Shown here one piece after another: positions 20,440 to 31,512 of a DNA stretch of 64,000 nucleotides. Position numbers and translations under genes: made by a program. Numbering within the stretch: position 1 is the first letter of the stretch; each line of letters begins with the position of its first letter. The notes under the pieces are model-generated. The model did no database searches. It saw nothing but the letters and a program-made list of their open reading frames with translations, and was not told the DNA's origin. This DNA is from Conchocele bisecta (Eukaryota; Mollusca; Bivalvia; Lucinida; Thyasiridae). The stretch covers positions 16,852,042 to 16,916,041 of the forward strand of contig CM055272.1 in assembly GCA_029237695.1 (NCBI GenBank). The letters run 5' to 3'.

Positions 20440-20955
20440 GCGAGTAAATGTGCCCGCAGTAAAGTTGCAATTGGTGTTAGTTGTCTCCCTTTGATGCGAA
20501 CACTGGCGATATGACATATTTCGGGAATACAAACATTCCTTTACCAATACCGGACGTGTTAATTTGCATTATTATATGTTATTGTTATCACACGCGAATG
20601 TACACTCTTGGTCAGGGGCGACAACCGTGTTTTCTTAAAAGGTTAATAGAGACAACTATTAGTGTATGTATTTATTTGTGGTGGGAAATGATCATACTTC
20701 AGAATATGTCGATAAAAGTATTAATTCCGGTGACGCATTTAATTGCTAAAATAATTTAAAAAAAATTCTGCCTCATTTGCATATCAAAATAGACTGATAC
20801 AACCGCGCGGGTCTATCAGTAAATTAAAATTTACTAACTGATTATATATGTGTAGCTGGTACTCGTATATTTTAAAACTGGTGGAATAGTTACACAAGTA
20901 TACACTTACGTGTATTTACTTTCTTCAAAGAGAAAATGTGCCTATGCGATGGGAC
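20440..20955. mobile_element. Diverged relative of TTAA family 7
   Basis: It carries the family 7 interior (GGGCGACAACCGTGTTTTC, AATGATCATACTT, TTAATTGCTAAAATAAT) but different ends. A similar copy is at 54180-54560. Confidence 0.5.
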
Positions 20956-21227
20956 CCCAACTTTAATATTTCAATATGGTGATACATTTCTGCCTACTAA
21001 TTAAACATTGTCTCCTACATCCCAATTTGTAAAATTTAAAAAAGTGGCATATATGTCCATATAGGGCCGGTATAGAGGGTAGTGTGATTAAGTAAAATAA
21101 AATAAATTAGTAATCAGCTATTGAAAAAGCATGTGTATTATACTGAAACATAACTAGTGTTGCAAACATGTTTTTTTTACCAATCCCCGATTTTTTCAAG
21201 GCGACGTATAGGTACCATTGGGATCAG

Positions 21228-21528
21228 TAGCCTATTTCACCAACATTGCAAAGTATACTTTTCTAGCAATGTATACTTTGAGGGAGTAATCATTTATTTT
21301 CCCAGAAATGCATTATTTCATATAGAACTAACAACTGCATAATTTGATGATTAAAAGTATGCAGAATTATTATAATCAATTTTTACATTATCACAGCCAA
21401 ATTGGCTGTGATAATGTAATAAAATGAGTATAATAAAAATTAATAAATTTCTCCTAAAATTGAAAATTTCTCCCTCAAAGTATACTTTGCTAGAAAAGTA
21501 TATTTTGCAATGTTGGTGAAATAGGCTA
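21228..21528. mobile_element. MITE family 10 (TAGCCTATTTCACCAACATT ends)
   Basis: Arms contain AAAGTATACTTTGCTAG repeats; the centre is CACAGCCAAATTGGCTGTG. A second copy follows at 21628-21938 and others are at 54841-55045 and 57765-58071. Confidence 0.82.
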
Positions 21529-21627
21529 CAGAAATAAGATACGCATCTACAATTAAACAATTTTTTCCTAATCTTTCTAATCACTTTCTATGCATATTTG
21601 AGACCCATTAAGGACATTGGCTATCAA

Positions 21628-21938
21628 TAGCCTATTTCACCAACATTGCAAAGTATAGTTATCTAGCAAAGTATACTTTGAGGGAGAAATTTTCAATTTA
21701 AGGATAAATGTATTGATTATTATTACACTGAATTTATTAAATTATCACAACCATTTTGGCTGTGATAATGAAATAAATCCAGTATAATAATTCTGCATAG
21801 TTTTAATCATCAAATATATGCAGTGGTTTGTTCTATATGAAATACTGCATTTCGGGAAAAATAAATGATTACTCCCTCAAAGTATACTTTGCTAGATAAG
21901 TACATATGTCTACTTTGCAATTTTGATGAAATCGTCTA
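21628..21938. mobile_element. MITE family 10, second copy
   Basis: Starts TAGCCTATTTCACCAACATT and ends with diverged TTTTGATGAAATCGTCTA; centre CACAACCATTTTGGCTGTG. Confidence 0.78.
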
Positions 21939-22237
21939 CAGATATGCGTAATAAAAAGCTAAATATAGTTTTTTACGATCCTTTCTCAAGAATCTATAAT
22001 GTTATGTCATAAAGTGACATTACTGGTACGTGTATAGCGAACATGTCCATTATGCATAACCAAATTATCTCCCCTGTTTATCACGTTTCTGATAGTATGT
22101 ACTTGAATATAACGCATGTTTTTCGGAATTGGATCAGATAAACTGGTAGGATTGATTGATTGGCATATGTCATTTGTTGTGCATGAAGCGAAACACCACA
22201 TACATGTATTTAATATCTGCGACACAGTCACTTTAAT

Positions 22238-22697
22238 CACTGTCTGTTTCACGAAACCTGCTAAACTGAAATGTCTTATATAAACAATGCAAACACACTA
22301 TTCTTTTTGATAATGTTCAATTTCATCAACATTTATGATTAAGCCTTCTTTTATTTTGTGAAATGTGGTTCACTATTGATTTTATTGCGAAAAAAGAATT
22401 TCCCCACGTTAAATCCTCATAGACATCTTCACACTCTGAAGATGTCTATGGGGATTTAACATGGGGGCATTGTTCTAGAAATAGTGAACAGATTTTAGCA
22501 ATTTAACTTTCGTTTTCTTATTTAGATACTTTCTCAGCTATCTAGCCAGGGTTCAGAGTCAAATTCCTTTTTTTTTGTTTTCATTTGTTTCGGCTCCTCC
22601 TGTATCCTTTCCAGCTCTTTTCTCCCATTTTAAATTTCGTTTTTTTCGTAATAAAATCAATATTTGACCAAATTTCGCTAATTGAAACAGACAGTAA
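22238..22697. mobile_element. TIR element family 3 short form (GTCTGTTTCACGAAACCTG)
   Basis: Left end CTGTCTGTTTCACGAAACCT, right end TTGAAACAGACAGTAATG, with an inner hairpin ATAGACATCTTCAC..GAAGATGTCTAT. Matching copy at 55221-55627 has lost one hairpin arm. Confidence 0.75.
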
Positions 22698-22787
22698 TGA
22701 CGAAACTGGAAACTTATTTCCATAGGCGGCATAATTACAACTTCACATGTAGACAGCGTCATATGTGTATGTGGCTGTGACTGGAGA

Positions 22788-22803
22788 AAGGGGGGGGGGG
22801 GGG
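22788..22803. repeat. Poly-G tract
   Basis: Sixteen G in a row at the edge of a region shared with copy B. Confidence 0.85.
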
Positions 22804-22809
22804 CTTACG

Positions 22810-23224
22810 GTGCTATTGAATATCTGATGATTTAGTATGGTTCAACCGACAGTCAGAACAATCTTGAACTTCATACAGACAACACTTATTGTCATGATCT
22901 CGTACAGGCTGGACCTTTGGACGTAGGATACTCTCCACCTCACACAGGGATAGTTAGGAGATATTGTCCTGCCAAATGTTACTGCTTTATTCACTTGTAT
23001 TTGTACACTTGCATATGATATCACCTGTACCCGACATGACCGGTTGTACTCTGGACATAGCCCATCCATCACGGGCCATATATTGGGTGCCGTGTGGCGC
23101 ACGTAGCCATGTAAGTATACACATGTTTATGGAAGTCTATGAGTATAGTAAATAGTCGAATAAAACACAAACTGCTTGGAATTTCATCAACTAAAGTGGC
23201 GCATTTGGTTGATTTGCGATCCAT
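22810..23224. other. Shared gene-free block
   Basis: The block matches 56480-56890 closely (both hold CTGGACATAGCCCATCC and CACATGTTTATGGAAGTC-like text). No exon with good splice sites and a known domain was found. Confidence 0.4.
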
Positions 23225-23590
23225 AAGGCGACATACCCTGAATTGAAAGCTTGGGGAATCATCTCATACACAGTACAGCGACGATTTGTTGTTAAAACAA
23301 CGAAAACGAATGGATACGATTGGAAAGCGCAGTTAAAACGAGTGTACAACGATATGCATAGAAACGACTATACGGTGTCTCTATCGTACGTGAAAACGAT
23401 ATTTTCGTTTAAATACATGGTTTCAAGTATTTAAACGCGTTTCGTTTCTAAAAACGCATCGTTTTCATATAGTTTTCGTTGTTTTTAATTAAACAACGAT
23501 GTTTTCGTTGGTTTAAACGTGACAGGTTTAAACCAACGAAAATATCATTTTCTAATTATAGAAACGAAAACGATGTCAACACGATGTATA
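23225..23590. mobile_element. ACGAAAACG-rich inverted repeat element
   Basis: Arms AACGAAAACGAATGG.., ACGATTTTCG and GTTTAAACCAACGAAAA form an imperfect fold-back. It is shared with 56930-57205; a fragment lies at 63845-63940. Confidence 0.55.
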
Positions 23591-23780
23591 AACGATATGC
23601 ATTTGTTCGTTTGTAGATCCTGGAACAAATCCGGACTGTATATGCTACGCATGCTCAGATGTCTGAAGGGCGTATGGATATACAGTGATACCTCTCTAGA
23701 CCGGCCATTAGGCTATTACAAACCCTACATACCCTTTAGGCGTATGGAAACCCTTTAGGCTATTACAAACCCAACAAATA

Positions 23781-23907
23781 TATGCTCGATAAATGTGAAT
23801 CCAATACTTGTTTACAAGAACATAGTGTTAATGTGAAATTTACAGACTATCATAATGTTGCACTTACGAACATTTTAGTCGTATGAAGTTTAGTGAAACG
23901 GGCCCCT
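23781..23907. mobile_element. Family 1 MITE, right half
   Basis: Only the part from ATGCTCGATAAATGTGAATCC to GTTTAGTGAAACGGGCCCC is present. Confidence 0.7.
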
Positions 23908-24030
23908 GGGTTTCAGATATGCCTCGACAGTGACGAAACAGATTAGTAAAAATAGTTTAATTGTGTATTTGTAGTATTTCTAAACTTATTTGGACATATC
24001 AGACGCGTGTAAAAAGGTGGGGATTGGTAA

Positions 24031-24100
24031 GAAAATGTTTATAATACTGAAAAATAACTAGCGTTTGCAACGCTAGTTATTTCTCAGTATTATAAACATG
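24031..24100. repeat. Short palindrome
   Basis: TATAATACTGAAAAATAACT and its complement meet at TAGCGTTTGCAACGCTA. Related unpaired text is at 21135 and 54755. Confidence 0.65.
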
Positions 24101-24467
24101 TTTTTTTCAAATGCTGGTTACTGAATTATTTTATTTAAATTAATTACACTAAACTGCTATATTGGGAACCTGTTTCTAAATGTGGTTTAGTATTATGTTT
24201 TCGCAACAAAAAAATAAAGAAAGTATACACACGTGTTTTCTTACAGGTGCATATATAAAAAACATGCCGAATTAAGCCAAACCAAAGTATCTCCCTTATT
24301 ATCACAGTTTCTGATCGCACGTACTTGAATATAACATATGTTTTTGCAAATTTAATCAAATAAAATGTTGCGATTGATTGATATAATTATGTAATTAACT
24401 GTGCATGAAACGAAACACCATATATTGTATATCTGAAATATCATTTGGAACATACAATGTAGTCACT

Positions 24468-24756
24468 TTAAAGGTACATGTCCACTCAGTGGGTACAACA
24501 TGTTCTTTATGGTAATTAAATAAGTGTATACTTGTGTCACTATTCCATCACTTCTAAAATTTACAAGTGCCCGCTATACAGATATAATCATTTGGTAATA
24601 TTTATTTTACTGATAGTGACGCGCAGTGGTATCAGGCTATTGTCATACGCAAATAAGGCATGATATTTTTTTTTATTATTTATACTAATTAAATGCGTCA
24701 CCTACAAACATAATATTTTCGACATATTATAAAGTATGATCACTGCATTGCATGTA
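24468..24756. mobile_element. TTAA MITE family 7, left part
   Basis: It begins TTAAAGGTACATGTCCACTC and runs to AAAGTATGATCACTGC, where another fold-back element interrupts it. The right part was not found beyond. Confidence 0.7.
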
Positions 24757-24794
24757 CTGATATTCAGAAAATGGAAGTTTTAAGAAATTGACAT

Positions 24795-25030
24795 AAAATC
24801 GTTAAAACGAATTGTAATGCATTAGAACGAAATAATTGAAACCGTTAGAACGAATTCGAATGCGTTAGAACGAATGTGAATGAGTTAGAACGAGTTGGAA
24901 TGCGTTAGAACGAATTGGAATGCATTATAACGAAATAATTGAAATCGTTAGAACGAATTTGAACGCGTTAGGACGAATTGGAATGCGTTAGAACGAATTC
25001 GAATTCGTAAGAACGAAATAATCAAATTGG
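24795..25030. repeat. Minisatellite of about 20-bp units
   Basis: About a dozen units of GTTAGAACGAATTGGAATGC type, some with the variant CGAAATAATTGAAATC. Confidence 0.88.
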
Positions 25031-25166
25031 TCAGAACATTTGTTTCTCTGTTCGTGTCCCCTATGAAGTTCCGTAGTAAGAGACAGCCGGTGATAACAAA
25101 TTTAATTATAGCAATAAACATCAGCGTTATACAGGTTTATCTAACGCCAGGAGAAAGTTCAACATA

Positions 25167-25235
25167 CAGTGAAACCTCTCTAAACCGGACACACTGGGCG
25201 GTCCCCAGGGTGTCCGGCTTAGAGAGGTTTCACTG
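25167..25235. mobile_element. Pogo/Tc1-like mini-palindrome, TA-flanked
   Basis: CAGTGAAACCTCTCTAAACC and its complement form a 69-bp palindrome with TA on each side, the signature of a Tc1/mariner-superfamily MITE. Diverged tips occur near 23685 and 57312. Confidence 0.85.
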
Positions 25236-25242
25236 TATATCA

Positions 25243-25420
25243 GGCATTTGATCATTCTGAGCCATTGTCATGTGCTATCACGAATATAATTTGATCCCGT
25301 CAACACAGTGCGTATGTGCCGTGAAACACGGTGCTGTGAAACATTTTGGATATCCTGTCAACACGACCTAATCACTGCGTATGAATATGTGCGGTGGCGG
25401 TGGCTGGGGTTTTCCTAGAT
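25243..25420. repeat. Fragment of CCCGTCAACACAGT element
   Basis: TGATCCCGTCAACACAGTGC then GCCGTGAAACACGGTGC match the elements at 28000 and 40521. The right end is missing. Confidence 0.55.
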
Positions 25421-25699
25421 TTTCTTAAAACTTCCATTTTCTGAATATCAGTACATGGAATACATATTTATGAGTGAAACAGTTAGTAATAGCAGTAAAC
25501 ACGAGAACAATGCAACAGTGAGTGATATGATCCGCCGCTTGCAAAGAGGATGCGCTGAAGTCACAGTTTGGTAATTTAATATGCGTTCACGTAACACCTC
25601 ATTAACCGGTTATGTAAGTATGATATTTGCCAAAAGAGTAGCTCCATGTTGCAACATTGTCATTAGGTACATTGTCCCAACAGGCGGATTATATAATAG

Positions 25700-25916
25700 G
25701 TACACAACCGGGTGCGTTAATCTTGCCCAGATAATCAACGTTTCTTAACATCTGGTGGCAATGTGAACTCGCGATCAAGCGACCTGATTGTATGAGCCTG
25801 AGCTGTTGCACAGCTCAGGCTCAGTCAATCAATGTGCTTGATTCCCGGCACAGCATGCGCGCATTCTGAAAGAAAACATTTGTGAACTATTGGCAAGAGT
25901 AACGCAGTGGGTTGTG
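25700..25916. mobile_element. Fold-back element family 8
   Basis: From CCGGGTGCGTTAATCTTGC to GGCAAGAGTAACGCAGTGG around GCCTGAGCTGTTGCACAGC. Confidence 0.72.
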
Positions 25917-26061
25917 TACTAGGTATACAATGGCTGGTTATCATTGGGGGCTTAGTGAGAAATACACCCCTATTTCGTGTAAAAACACAATCAGTGCATG
26001 GGCGTCACTAGCATTTTTGAAAAGGTGGTTCGATTTTCATTTTCACTACCGAAATCTGTAC

Positions 26062-26090
26062 ATAGGGGGGGGGGGGGGGGGGGGGGGGGA
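26062..26090. repeat. Poly-G tract
   Basis: An uninterrupted G run near the edge of a degraded TE-like sequence. Confidence 0.85.
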
Positions 26091-26424
26091 GGGTCCTGGA
26101 CGGCTTACATTTTGGCGTCGCTTGACTGTGTTTTTTGTTAGTAGGGTATTCGAATTACATAATGTCTGCTCAGTCAGGCACTGACAATCGGACCTGGTTT
26201 ATATGAAACCTGGGTCATAAAAACAATTATACTGCACCCTACTTTCTAAGCCAATCGCTGACCAATATCTCGCTCCCCTTATGTCACATATTGCAAGATT
26301 GAACCCAATAATATAAGTTACATATTACCAGTTCTAATGAATACCTGTTCAACAGGAAATGGAAAATCACTACTCAGATGGGAGACTGCGTTATAAACCT
26401 GGCTTATTATAACTATGCTATTGT

Positions 26425-26508
26425 TCACATATTGGATTTTTAAGGAATTAAATGCGAGGGAGCGTACGCTCCCGCGCATTTAATTCCTTAAAAGTCCAAT
26501 CTGTGAAG
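26425..26508. repeat. Palindrome with 40-bp arms
   Basis: TTAAGGAATTAAATGCG and its complement meet at GGGAGCGTACGCTCCC. It is a likely MITE of a family seen only here. Confidence 0.7.
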
Positions 26509-26818
26509 AATAACCTAAAACGAAAATCGGACATCATTTAAATAAAAAAATATCCTGCTGGCTTATTGGGGCTCGTACGAACCCAACGAACCTCATCTGA
26601 CGACGCCCCTGTATTCGATACACCCAGATAACGAAATCAGGTAAAAATTACAAAATATTTACATTGCGCTTATCGTTTGAGCGGTTGGGTAACGTGCAGA
26701 TAACATTGAATTAAGTAGTATCACACCACTGCGATACATATATATACACACTCAGTGTGGCTGTTGTTTAGTATACATATATATACACACTCAGTGTGGC
26801 TGTTGTTTAGTATACACA

Positions 26819-26826
26819 TATAAATA
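26819..26826 (+). promoter_or_regulatory. TATA-like box before tetraspanin first exon
   Basis: TATAAATA lies 38 bp before the ATG at 26865, which would leave a very short 5' leader if transcription starts about 30 bp downstream. A 38-bp direct duplication (26735-26772 and 26773-26810) carrying CACACTCAGTGTGGCTG lies just upstream. Confidence 0.4.
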
Positions 26827-26864
26827 AACATCCAGTACGCGGATATACGGAGTTATTTGTGACA

Positions 26865-26957
26865 ATGGGTTGCTGCGGAGATGTGTGTACGGGGTGTCTC
26901 AAATGTTCGTCTGTTATCGGCACTGTCTTCTTAATTCTTCTCAATACAGTGTTTTTC
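26865..26957 (+). CDS. Tetraspanin first exon (N-terminus and TM1)
   Basis: The frame is 31 codons from ATG: MGCCGDVCTGCLKC, then SSVIGTVFLILLNTVFF, with a perfect GTAAGT donor in phase 0. A short cytoplasmic start rich in cysteines (palmitoylation sites), a CLK motif and then TM1 is the standard tetraspanin N-terminus, and a first exon stopping inside TM1 fits the family. A TATA-like box lies 38 bp before the ATG. It lies upstream of copy B exons on the same strand, so it may be exon 1 of that gene, with TM2 and TM3 exons lost in the N gap. Because the join across the gap is uncertain it could instead start another tetraspanin. No second copy was seen in the window. Confidence 0.68.
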
Positions 26958-26976
26958 GTAAGTATATCATGGGCCT

Positions 26977-27239
26977 GGGGGCCGTTTCACTAAACTTCGT
27001 GCGACTAAAATAATCGTAAGTGCAAACTTATGATAGTCTCTTCATTTCATATTAACAATGTTTTCATTATTTAATTTATTGAGCATATGCTGCATATGCT
27101 TTATTGTTATTCACGAGTGCTACGATTTTTCACCAAAACTAACCCACCCCCACAAATCGACTGATTTTGCAACATTTTCTGTAAATGTTAGTTTTGCAAT
27201 TACCAACCTCTAGTCGCACGACGTTAAAGTGAAACAAAC
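26977..27239. mobile_element. Diverged family 1 MITE in the intron after exon 1
   Basis: It starts GGGGGCCGTTTCACTAAAC 20 bp after the tetraspanin donor and ends ACGTTAAAGTGAAACAAAC. The inner palindrome is eroded. Confidence 0.65.
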
Positions 27240-27999
27240 ACAACTTCCTAGGTCCAGAACGGTCCAGAAAAAGCTAGGTAGGGAGGGTAGGATTTTTTTT
27301 TTATTTTTTTTTTCTTCAAATATTAGCACTCAAAAAGTACACAAAAGACTGTCACAAAGCCCGTTTTTAAGCATTATAAGGAACGAAAATGATTTTTTTT
27401 AAAACGGCAAAAAAAGTATAGGGTCGGGGGTGTTTTGCTAGGTAGGGTCGGGTTCCCCGCACCACAAGACCTTTTTTTTTAGGCAACCAAGCCGTTTCAT
27501 TTGTAGAGCCTGTGCACAGTGCCGGATAATCAGATTGATTGAGGCTGAGCATAAATTCGAGAACACATTCATAATATATTATACCCACACTGGGCCCTTG
27601 AAACGTTATTAGCTTATCCGAATTCGTACTCGAAATCAGGCAGTTTGATCAAACTTCCTGATATCGAGCATGTGATCTGAAGATGTGCTCAGAACGTTTG
27701 ATAAGTACAGGTGCAGAAAACAGTTCTGAATTTAGTTAAGCTTATGACAAATCGACCTATTAATGTTCTTGTGAACAGATTATGTAGAGTAAGCGTAGTG
27801 TGCTTTATAATCGTTAATTCGATTTTCTGAGTACCACTTTTTTATTATATTGTATATGCATGCATTTATAATGTTTGAAAATACAGAGAACAACAGCCAG
27901 TCTTTGATGGATACATAAAGTATTTCACGGGGCAATTCGACTGACTAATGAGTCCGCATGAAGTATACTAAATGCCAAAAGAAACTTCCACGCACTGCA
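27240..27999. other. Gene-free stretch
   Basis: It contains T and A runs, a GGTAGGGTCGGG text seen in other TE edges, and no exon with a hydrophobic reading that could be tetraspanin TM2 or TM3. Confidence 0.4.
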
Positions 28000-28280
28000 A
28001 TTTATCCCGTCAACACAGTACGTATGTGCCGTGAAACACGGTGCCGTGAAACATTTTTGATATCCTGTTAATATGACATAATCACTGCGTATGAATATGT
28101 TTGAATTTTAACTCCATTTGTAGGTGTTGACGGGATAAATAGAATAGTAGGTTAGTGCCGTGAATGGGAAAAATATTTGGCGCGGCTCGGAAACGGGATG
28201 TGCTCGGCAGAGCCTCGCCCATCCCGTTTCCTGAGCCTTGCCAATTATTTTTCCCATTCACGACACTAACCTACTATTCT
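28000..28280. mobile_element. Two-part TIR element (ATTTATCCCGTCAACA) plus palindrome
   Basis: TTTATCCCGTCAACACAGTA pairs with TTGACGGGATAAAT at 28127-28140. Directly after lies a palindrome with arms GAATAGTAGGTTAGTGCCGT and AAACGGGATG/CATCCCGTTT. The same two parts occur at 40521-40800. Confidence 0.7.
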
Positions 28281-28366
28281 CTATATAATTTCAAATTGCG
28301 AAACTATACAACGTTCCATATTTAATCTAATCATAATTGTTCAACAAATTATATTGTAGCGTCCCG

Positions 28367-28866
28367 NNNNNNNNNNNNNNNNNNNNNNNNNNNNNNNNNN
28401 NNNNNNNNNNNNNNNNNNNNNNNNNNNNNNNNNNNNNNNNNNNNNNNNNNNNNNNNNNNNNNNNNNNNNNNNNNNNNNNNNNNNNNNNNNNNNNNNNNNN
28501 NNNNNNNNNNNNNNNNNNNNNNNNNNNNNNNNNNNNNNNNNNNNNNNNNNNNNNNNNNNNNNNNNNNNNNNNNNNNNNNNNNNNNNNNNNNNNNNNNNNN
28601 NNNNNNNNNNNNNNNNNNNNNNNNNNNNNNNNNNNNNNNNNNNNNNNNNNNNNNNNNNNNNNNNNNNNNNNNNNNNNNNNNNNNNNNNNNNNNNNNNNNN
28701 NNNNNNNNNNNNNNNNNNNNNNNNNNNNNNNNNNNNNNNNNNNNNNNNNNNNNNNNNNNNNNNNNNNNNNNNNNNNNNNNNNNNNNNNNNNNNNNNNNNN
28801 NNNNNNNNNNNNNNNNNNNNNNNNNNNNNNNNNNNNNNNNNNNNNNNNNNNNNNNNNNNNNNNNNN
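28367..28866. other. Assembly gap of exactly 500 N
   Basis: A placeholder-size gap. Sequence on the right side restarts inside the right end of a family 7 MITE. The order and distance of the two contigs are not established. Confidence 0.97.
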
Positions 28867-28950
28867 GTGGGGTAATGGTGAGTGAATGTTTATTTTGCCA
28901 GAAAATGATGTTTCTGATATAAAGAACATTTTGTGCCTACCGAGTGGGCA
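28867..28950. mobile_element. TTAA MITE family 7, right tip at the gap edge
   Basis: GTGAATGTTTATTTTGCCAG..AAGAACATTTTGTGCCTAC then GAGTGGGCAT matches the family 7 end at 39300-39400. Confidence 0.65.
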
Positions 28951-28980
28951 TTTATTATTTTAAGAAGATGTTTTTGTAAA

Positions 28981-29209
28981 TGTAGCTGTGACTGGAGAAA
29001 TGGGGCTTATGGGTTTTGCGACCAGTGCAGATCCAGATCAAACTGTGCATCCGCACTGTTCGTCATTCCATCAATGAAACACCCGTCATGCATGCTTTTG
29101 ACAAGCCATATACATGTAGATCAGTACCATGCTCCAGGAGTGTGTTATTTGATCAGGAGATACACTGGTCACACATCCAATAAGCCCCATGTCTTCAGTC
29201 ACATCCACA
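28981..29209. mobile_element. Short TIR element family 9
   Basis: TGTAGCTGTGACTGGAGAAA at left and TCTTCAGTCACATCCACA at right. Confidence 0.7.
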
Positions 29210-29393
29210 AATGACATCGAAAGCTGGCGAACATTCGTAGCAAATACGGAACACAAGTTTGTAGGCTTTCGAAGTCACATACAGAACATGTCACAGTTCA
29301 TGGTACCAACTCACATGGCTTGTCTCACCGTTGGACTCCGCGTCGGCGTAAATGTTTCATGCACCAGTTTCCTGACGAGATGCCACTCAGCTC

Positions 29394-29866
29394 AAAGGTG
29401 TGTGATCACGTGGTTTCCGAACCCGATTTTCCGACGTGACGTAATCTGTGACGTAATTTTTACAGTAGATTTTCATTAAAATCTTCCTAACAAACTTGAC
29501 GGATTTTGATGATATGTAGCGCACCAAATACGATGCCATAAACAAAAAAAGTATGTGTTTTATGGGAGCTCTGAAAGTTCTTTACAATAACTTATAAATT
29601 TCACAAAGAATCGAGTACCGTTTATTTCTTACATTCACGTGCTCTAGTTTATATTTACATTTACGGTAACCGATTCTTCGTCAAAACGACACAATTATGA
29701 GATTAAAGCCGCCTATACAATAAAGGGCAACGTGTACCGCATTTGCTGCGGTAAAATTCATAAAAATATGTCCTTCCATTAGCAAGATAATAAAGAAAAT
29801 CTACTGTAAACAGATTTAAAAAACATGACGTCATGCCGTTCGGAAACCACGTGATCCCCCACCTTG
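29394..29866. mobile_element. MITE family 4 with 5-bp target duplication
   Basis: Ends AAAGGTGTGTGATCACGTGG and ACGTGATCCCCCACCTTG are flanked by AGCTC (29389-29393, 29867-29871). It lies in the intron before the copy B LEL exon. Confidence 0.87.
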
Positions 29867-30058
29867 AGCTCTACTTAGAGCAATCGCATAAACGCATTTT
29901 ACTTCTAGTAACCGGCGTAAAATTAATTAAAAACGTGTTATGACATATCTGCTACATGCACCCGAATGATAATTCGCCAGGAATTCGTCGCGTATTTCGA
30001 ATTGAAACATTTTACGCTGGCGCGGAGTTCAGGAACAGTGATATCCACTATTTGCCAG

Positions 30059-30163
30059 GTAAACGATGCGCTCCTGACCGAGTTGATGAAGCTGATGGCA
30101 AAGTATAAAGGTCCACAAGGTACCGATGTCTTGTCGCTTGGATGGAACCTAATCTTCATACTG
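30059..30163 (+). CDS. Tetraspanin copy B, LEL exon
   Basis: This phase-0 exon of 35 codons reads VNDALLTELMKLMAKYKGPQ then GTDVLSLGWNLIFIL, between CTATTTGCCAG and GTAAGG. It is the first helix region of the large extracellular loop. The frame stays open for some 30 codons upstream of the acceptor, but that stretch is not hydrophobic as TM3 would be, so I place the start at the splice site. The upstream exons (TM1-TM3) are not contiguous on contig 2; the N gap and a MITE (29394-29866) lie upstream. Confidence 0.85.
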
Positions 30164-30211
30164 GTAAGGTGTTCCGATGAGAATCGAACTACTGTCTGTT
30201 TCACGAAACAT

Positions 30212-30452
30212 GGGGGCCGTTTCACTAAACTTCGTACAACTGAGATGTTCGTAATTGCACATTTAGAATCGTCAGGAAATGTCAATTGATGGATTTACAT
30301 TTATTGAGCAAAGAATGCATATGCAGCCTATGCTCAATAAATGTAAATCCAATGATTGTTTACAATAAAAAAAAGTTAGTGTGATATTTACAGATATCAT
30401 AATTTTTCACTTACGAACATTTTAGTCGTACGAAGTTTAGTGAAACGGGCCC
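30212..30452. mobile_element. Palindromic MITE, family 1
   Basis: Shared insertion with 145-384, in the intron after the LEL exon. Confidence 0.85.
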
Positions 30453-30469
30453 ATGCCCTCCTTTTTATT

Positions 30470-31070
30470 TCGTAAATAGTTTAACACAGTAAACCTGTGG
30501 ACAAATGTCACACATCCATGCTGCCCTTAATATGACCTTCACATTTTGACCTTCAAAACTTTGAACTTTTTCCCACATTAAGTTCGCCCGAGTTTCTCAA
30601 TTCTGCCATAATTTCTATATTCCTTGAAGGATTACATACATATTTCAACACAGCATACTTGTGGACAAATGCCACACATCAATGCTGCCTTTCATATGAC
30701 CTTAACAGTTTGACCGTCACAACTGTGAACATTTTCACATATTAAGAAGTTCGCCGGAGTTTCGCAATTCTGTCATAATTTCTACATCCCTTGATGGATT
30801 TCTTAAATATTTCAATACACCACACCTGTGGACAAATGCCACACATCCATGCTGCCCATAATATGACATTGACCATTTGACCTTTATAACTTTTAACTTT
30901 TTCTCACATTAATAAGTTTGCCGGCGTTACTCAATTCATTGATTCATATATATTAGTAACCCATGAAGGATTACTTTAATATTTCAATACATCATACTTG
31001 TGCACACATGTCACACACTCATGCTGCCCTTAATATGACCTCACCATTTGACCTTCACAACAGTGCTTAT
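30470..31070. repeat. Tandem array of about 170-bp units
   Basis: About four units as at 400-1130, one unit shorter. Confidence 0.72.
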
Positions 31071-31126
31071 GAATACTTATCACATTTGGTTAATTAACGT
31101 TGCCACAGTTTCTCCAAACTGCCACC

Positions 31127-31161
31127 GGGGGAGGGGGGTGGGGGGGGGGGTGGGGGGTGGG
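31127..31161. repeat. G-rich tract
   Basis: G runs broken by single T, the counterpart of 1210-1243. Confidence 0.85.
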
Positions 31162-31356
31162 ACATTCGTGTGCCGACAGGCCACCTTTTCTTGTTTTTCT
31201 ACTGAGAGTAACGTCTAAAGTGAGTAACGTACAAATAATTTGTAAAATGTATACAAATACAACTATTACGAAATCATCAAATTCACTCGATTTCGTTATC
31301 ATTAGACGTCATTATATATTTCGTGAAAAATCGCCCATGTTCTTAAGAATAAAATC

Positions 31357-31512
31357 ATGGGCTGTTGCGTTTACTGTAGAACGAAAAACATTTGGTCTGT
31401 TTAAAGTGCGTGGAGTCTGAACGACTGTTCACAAACAACAACAATACCAACAACAACAGCACATTTTAAACAGTATAAATGTTTTTCATACTACAGTAAA
31501 CGCAACAGTCCA
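31357..31512. mobile_element. Hairpin element, family 2
   Basis: Arms ATGGGCTGTTGCGTTTAC and complement, with CAACAACAAC in the loop; counterpart of 1489-1640. Confidence 0.7.

Larger units (their letters stand above)
24757..25456. mobile_element. Fold-back element with internal minisatellite, CATG target duplication
   Basis: The 35-bp terminal inverted repeats (TACTGATATTCAGAAAATGG.. and CCATTTTCTGAATATCAGTA) are flanked by CATG. Inside are a tandem array and a nested pogo-like palindrome. Confidence 0.75.

Noticed and set aside
27940..27990. Hammerhead-like text CTAATGAGTCC with a later GAAAC
   Set aside because: The core has CTAATGAG in place of CTGATGAG, and stem II does not pair (no GGAC before GAAA).
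28327..28929. Frames spanning the N gap
   Set aside because: The residues are undefined; the flanking text is MITE sequence.
29189..29479. 96-codon frame before the LEL exon as the missing TM2/TM3 exon
   Set aside because: It is not hydrophobic, lacks tetraspanin motifs, and runs into a MITE.
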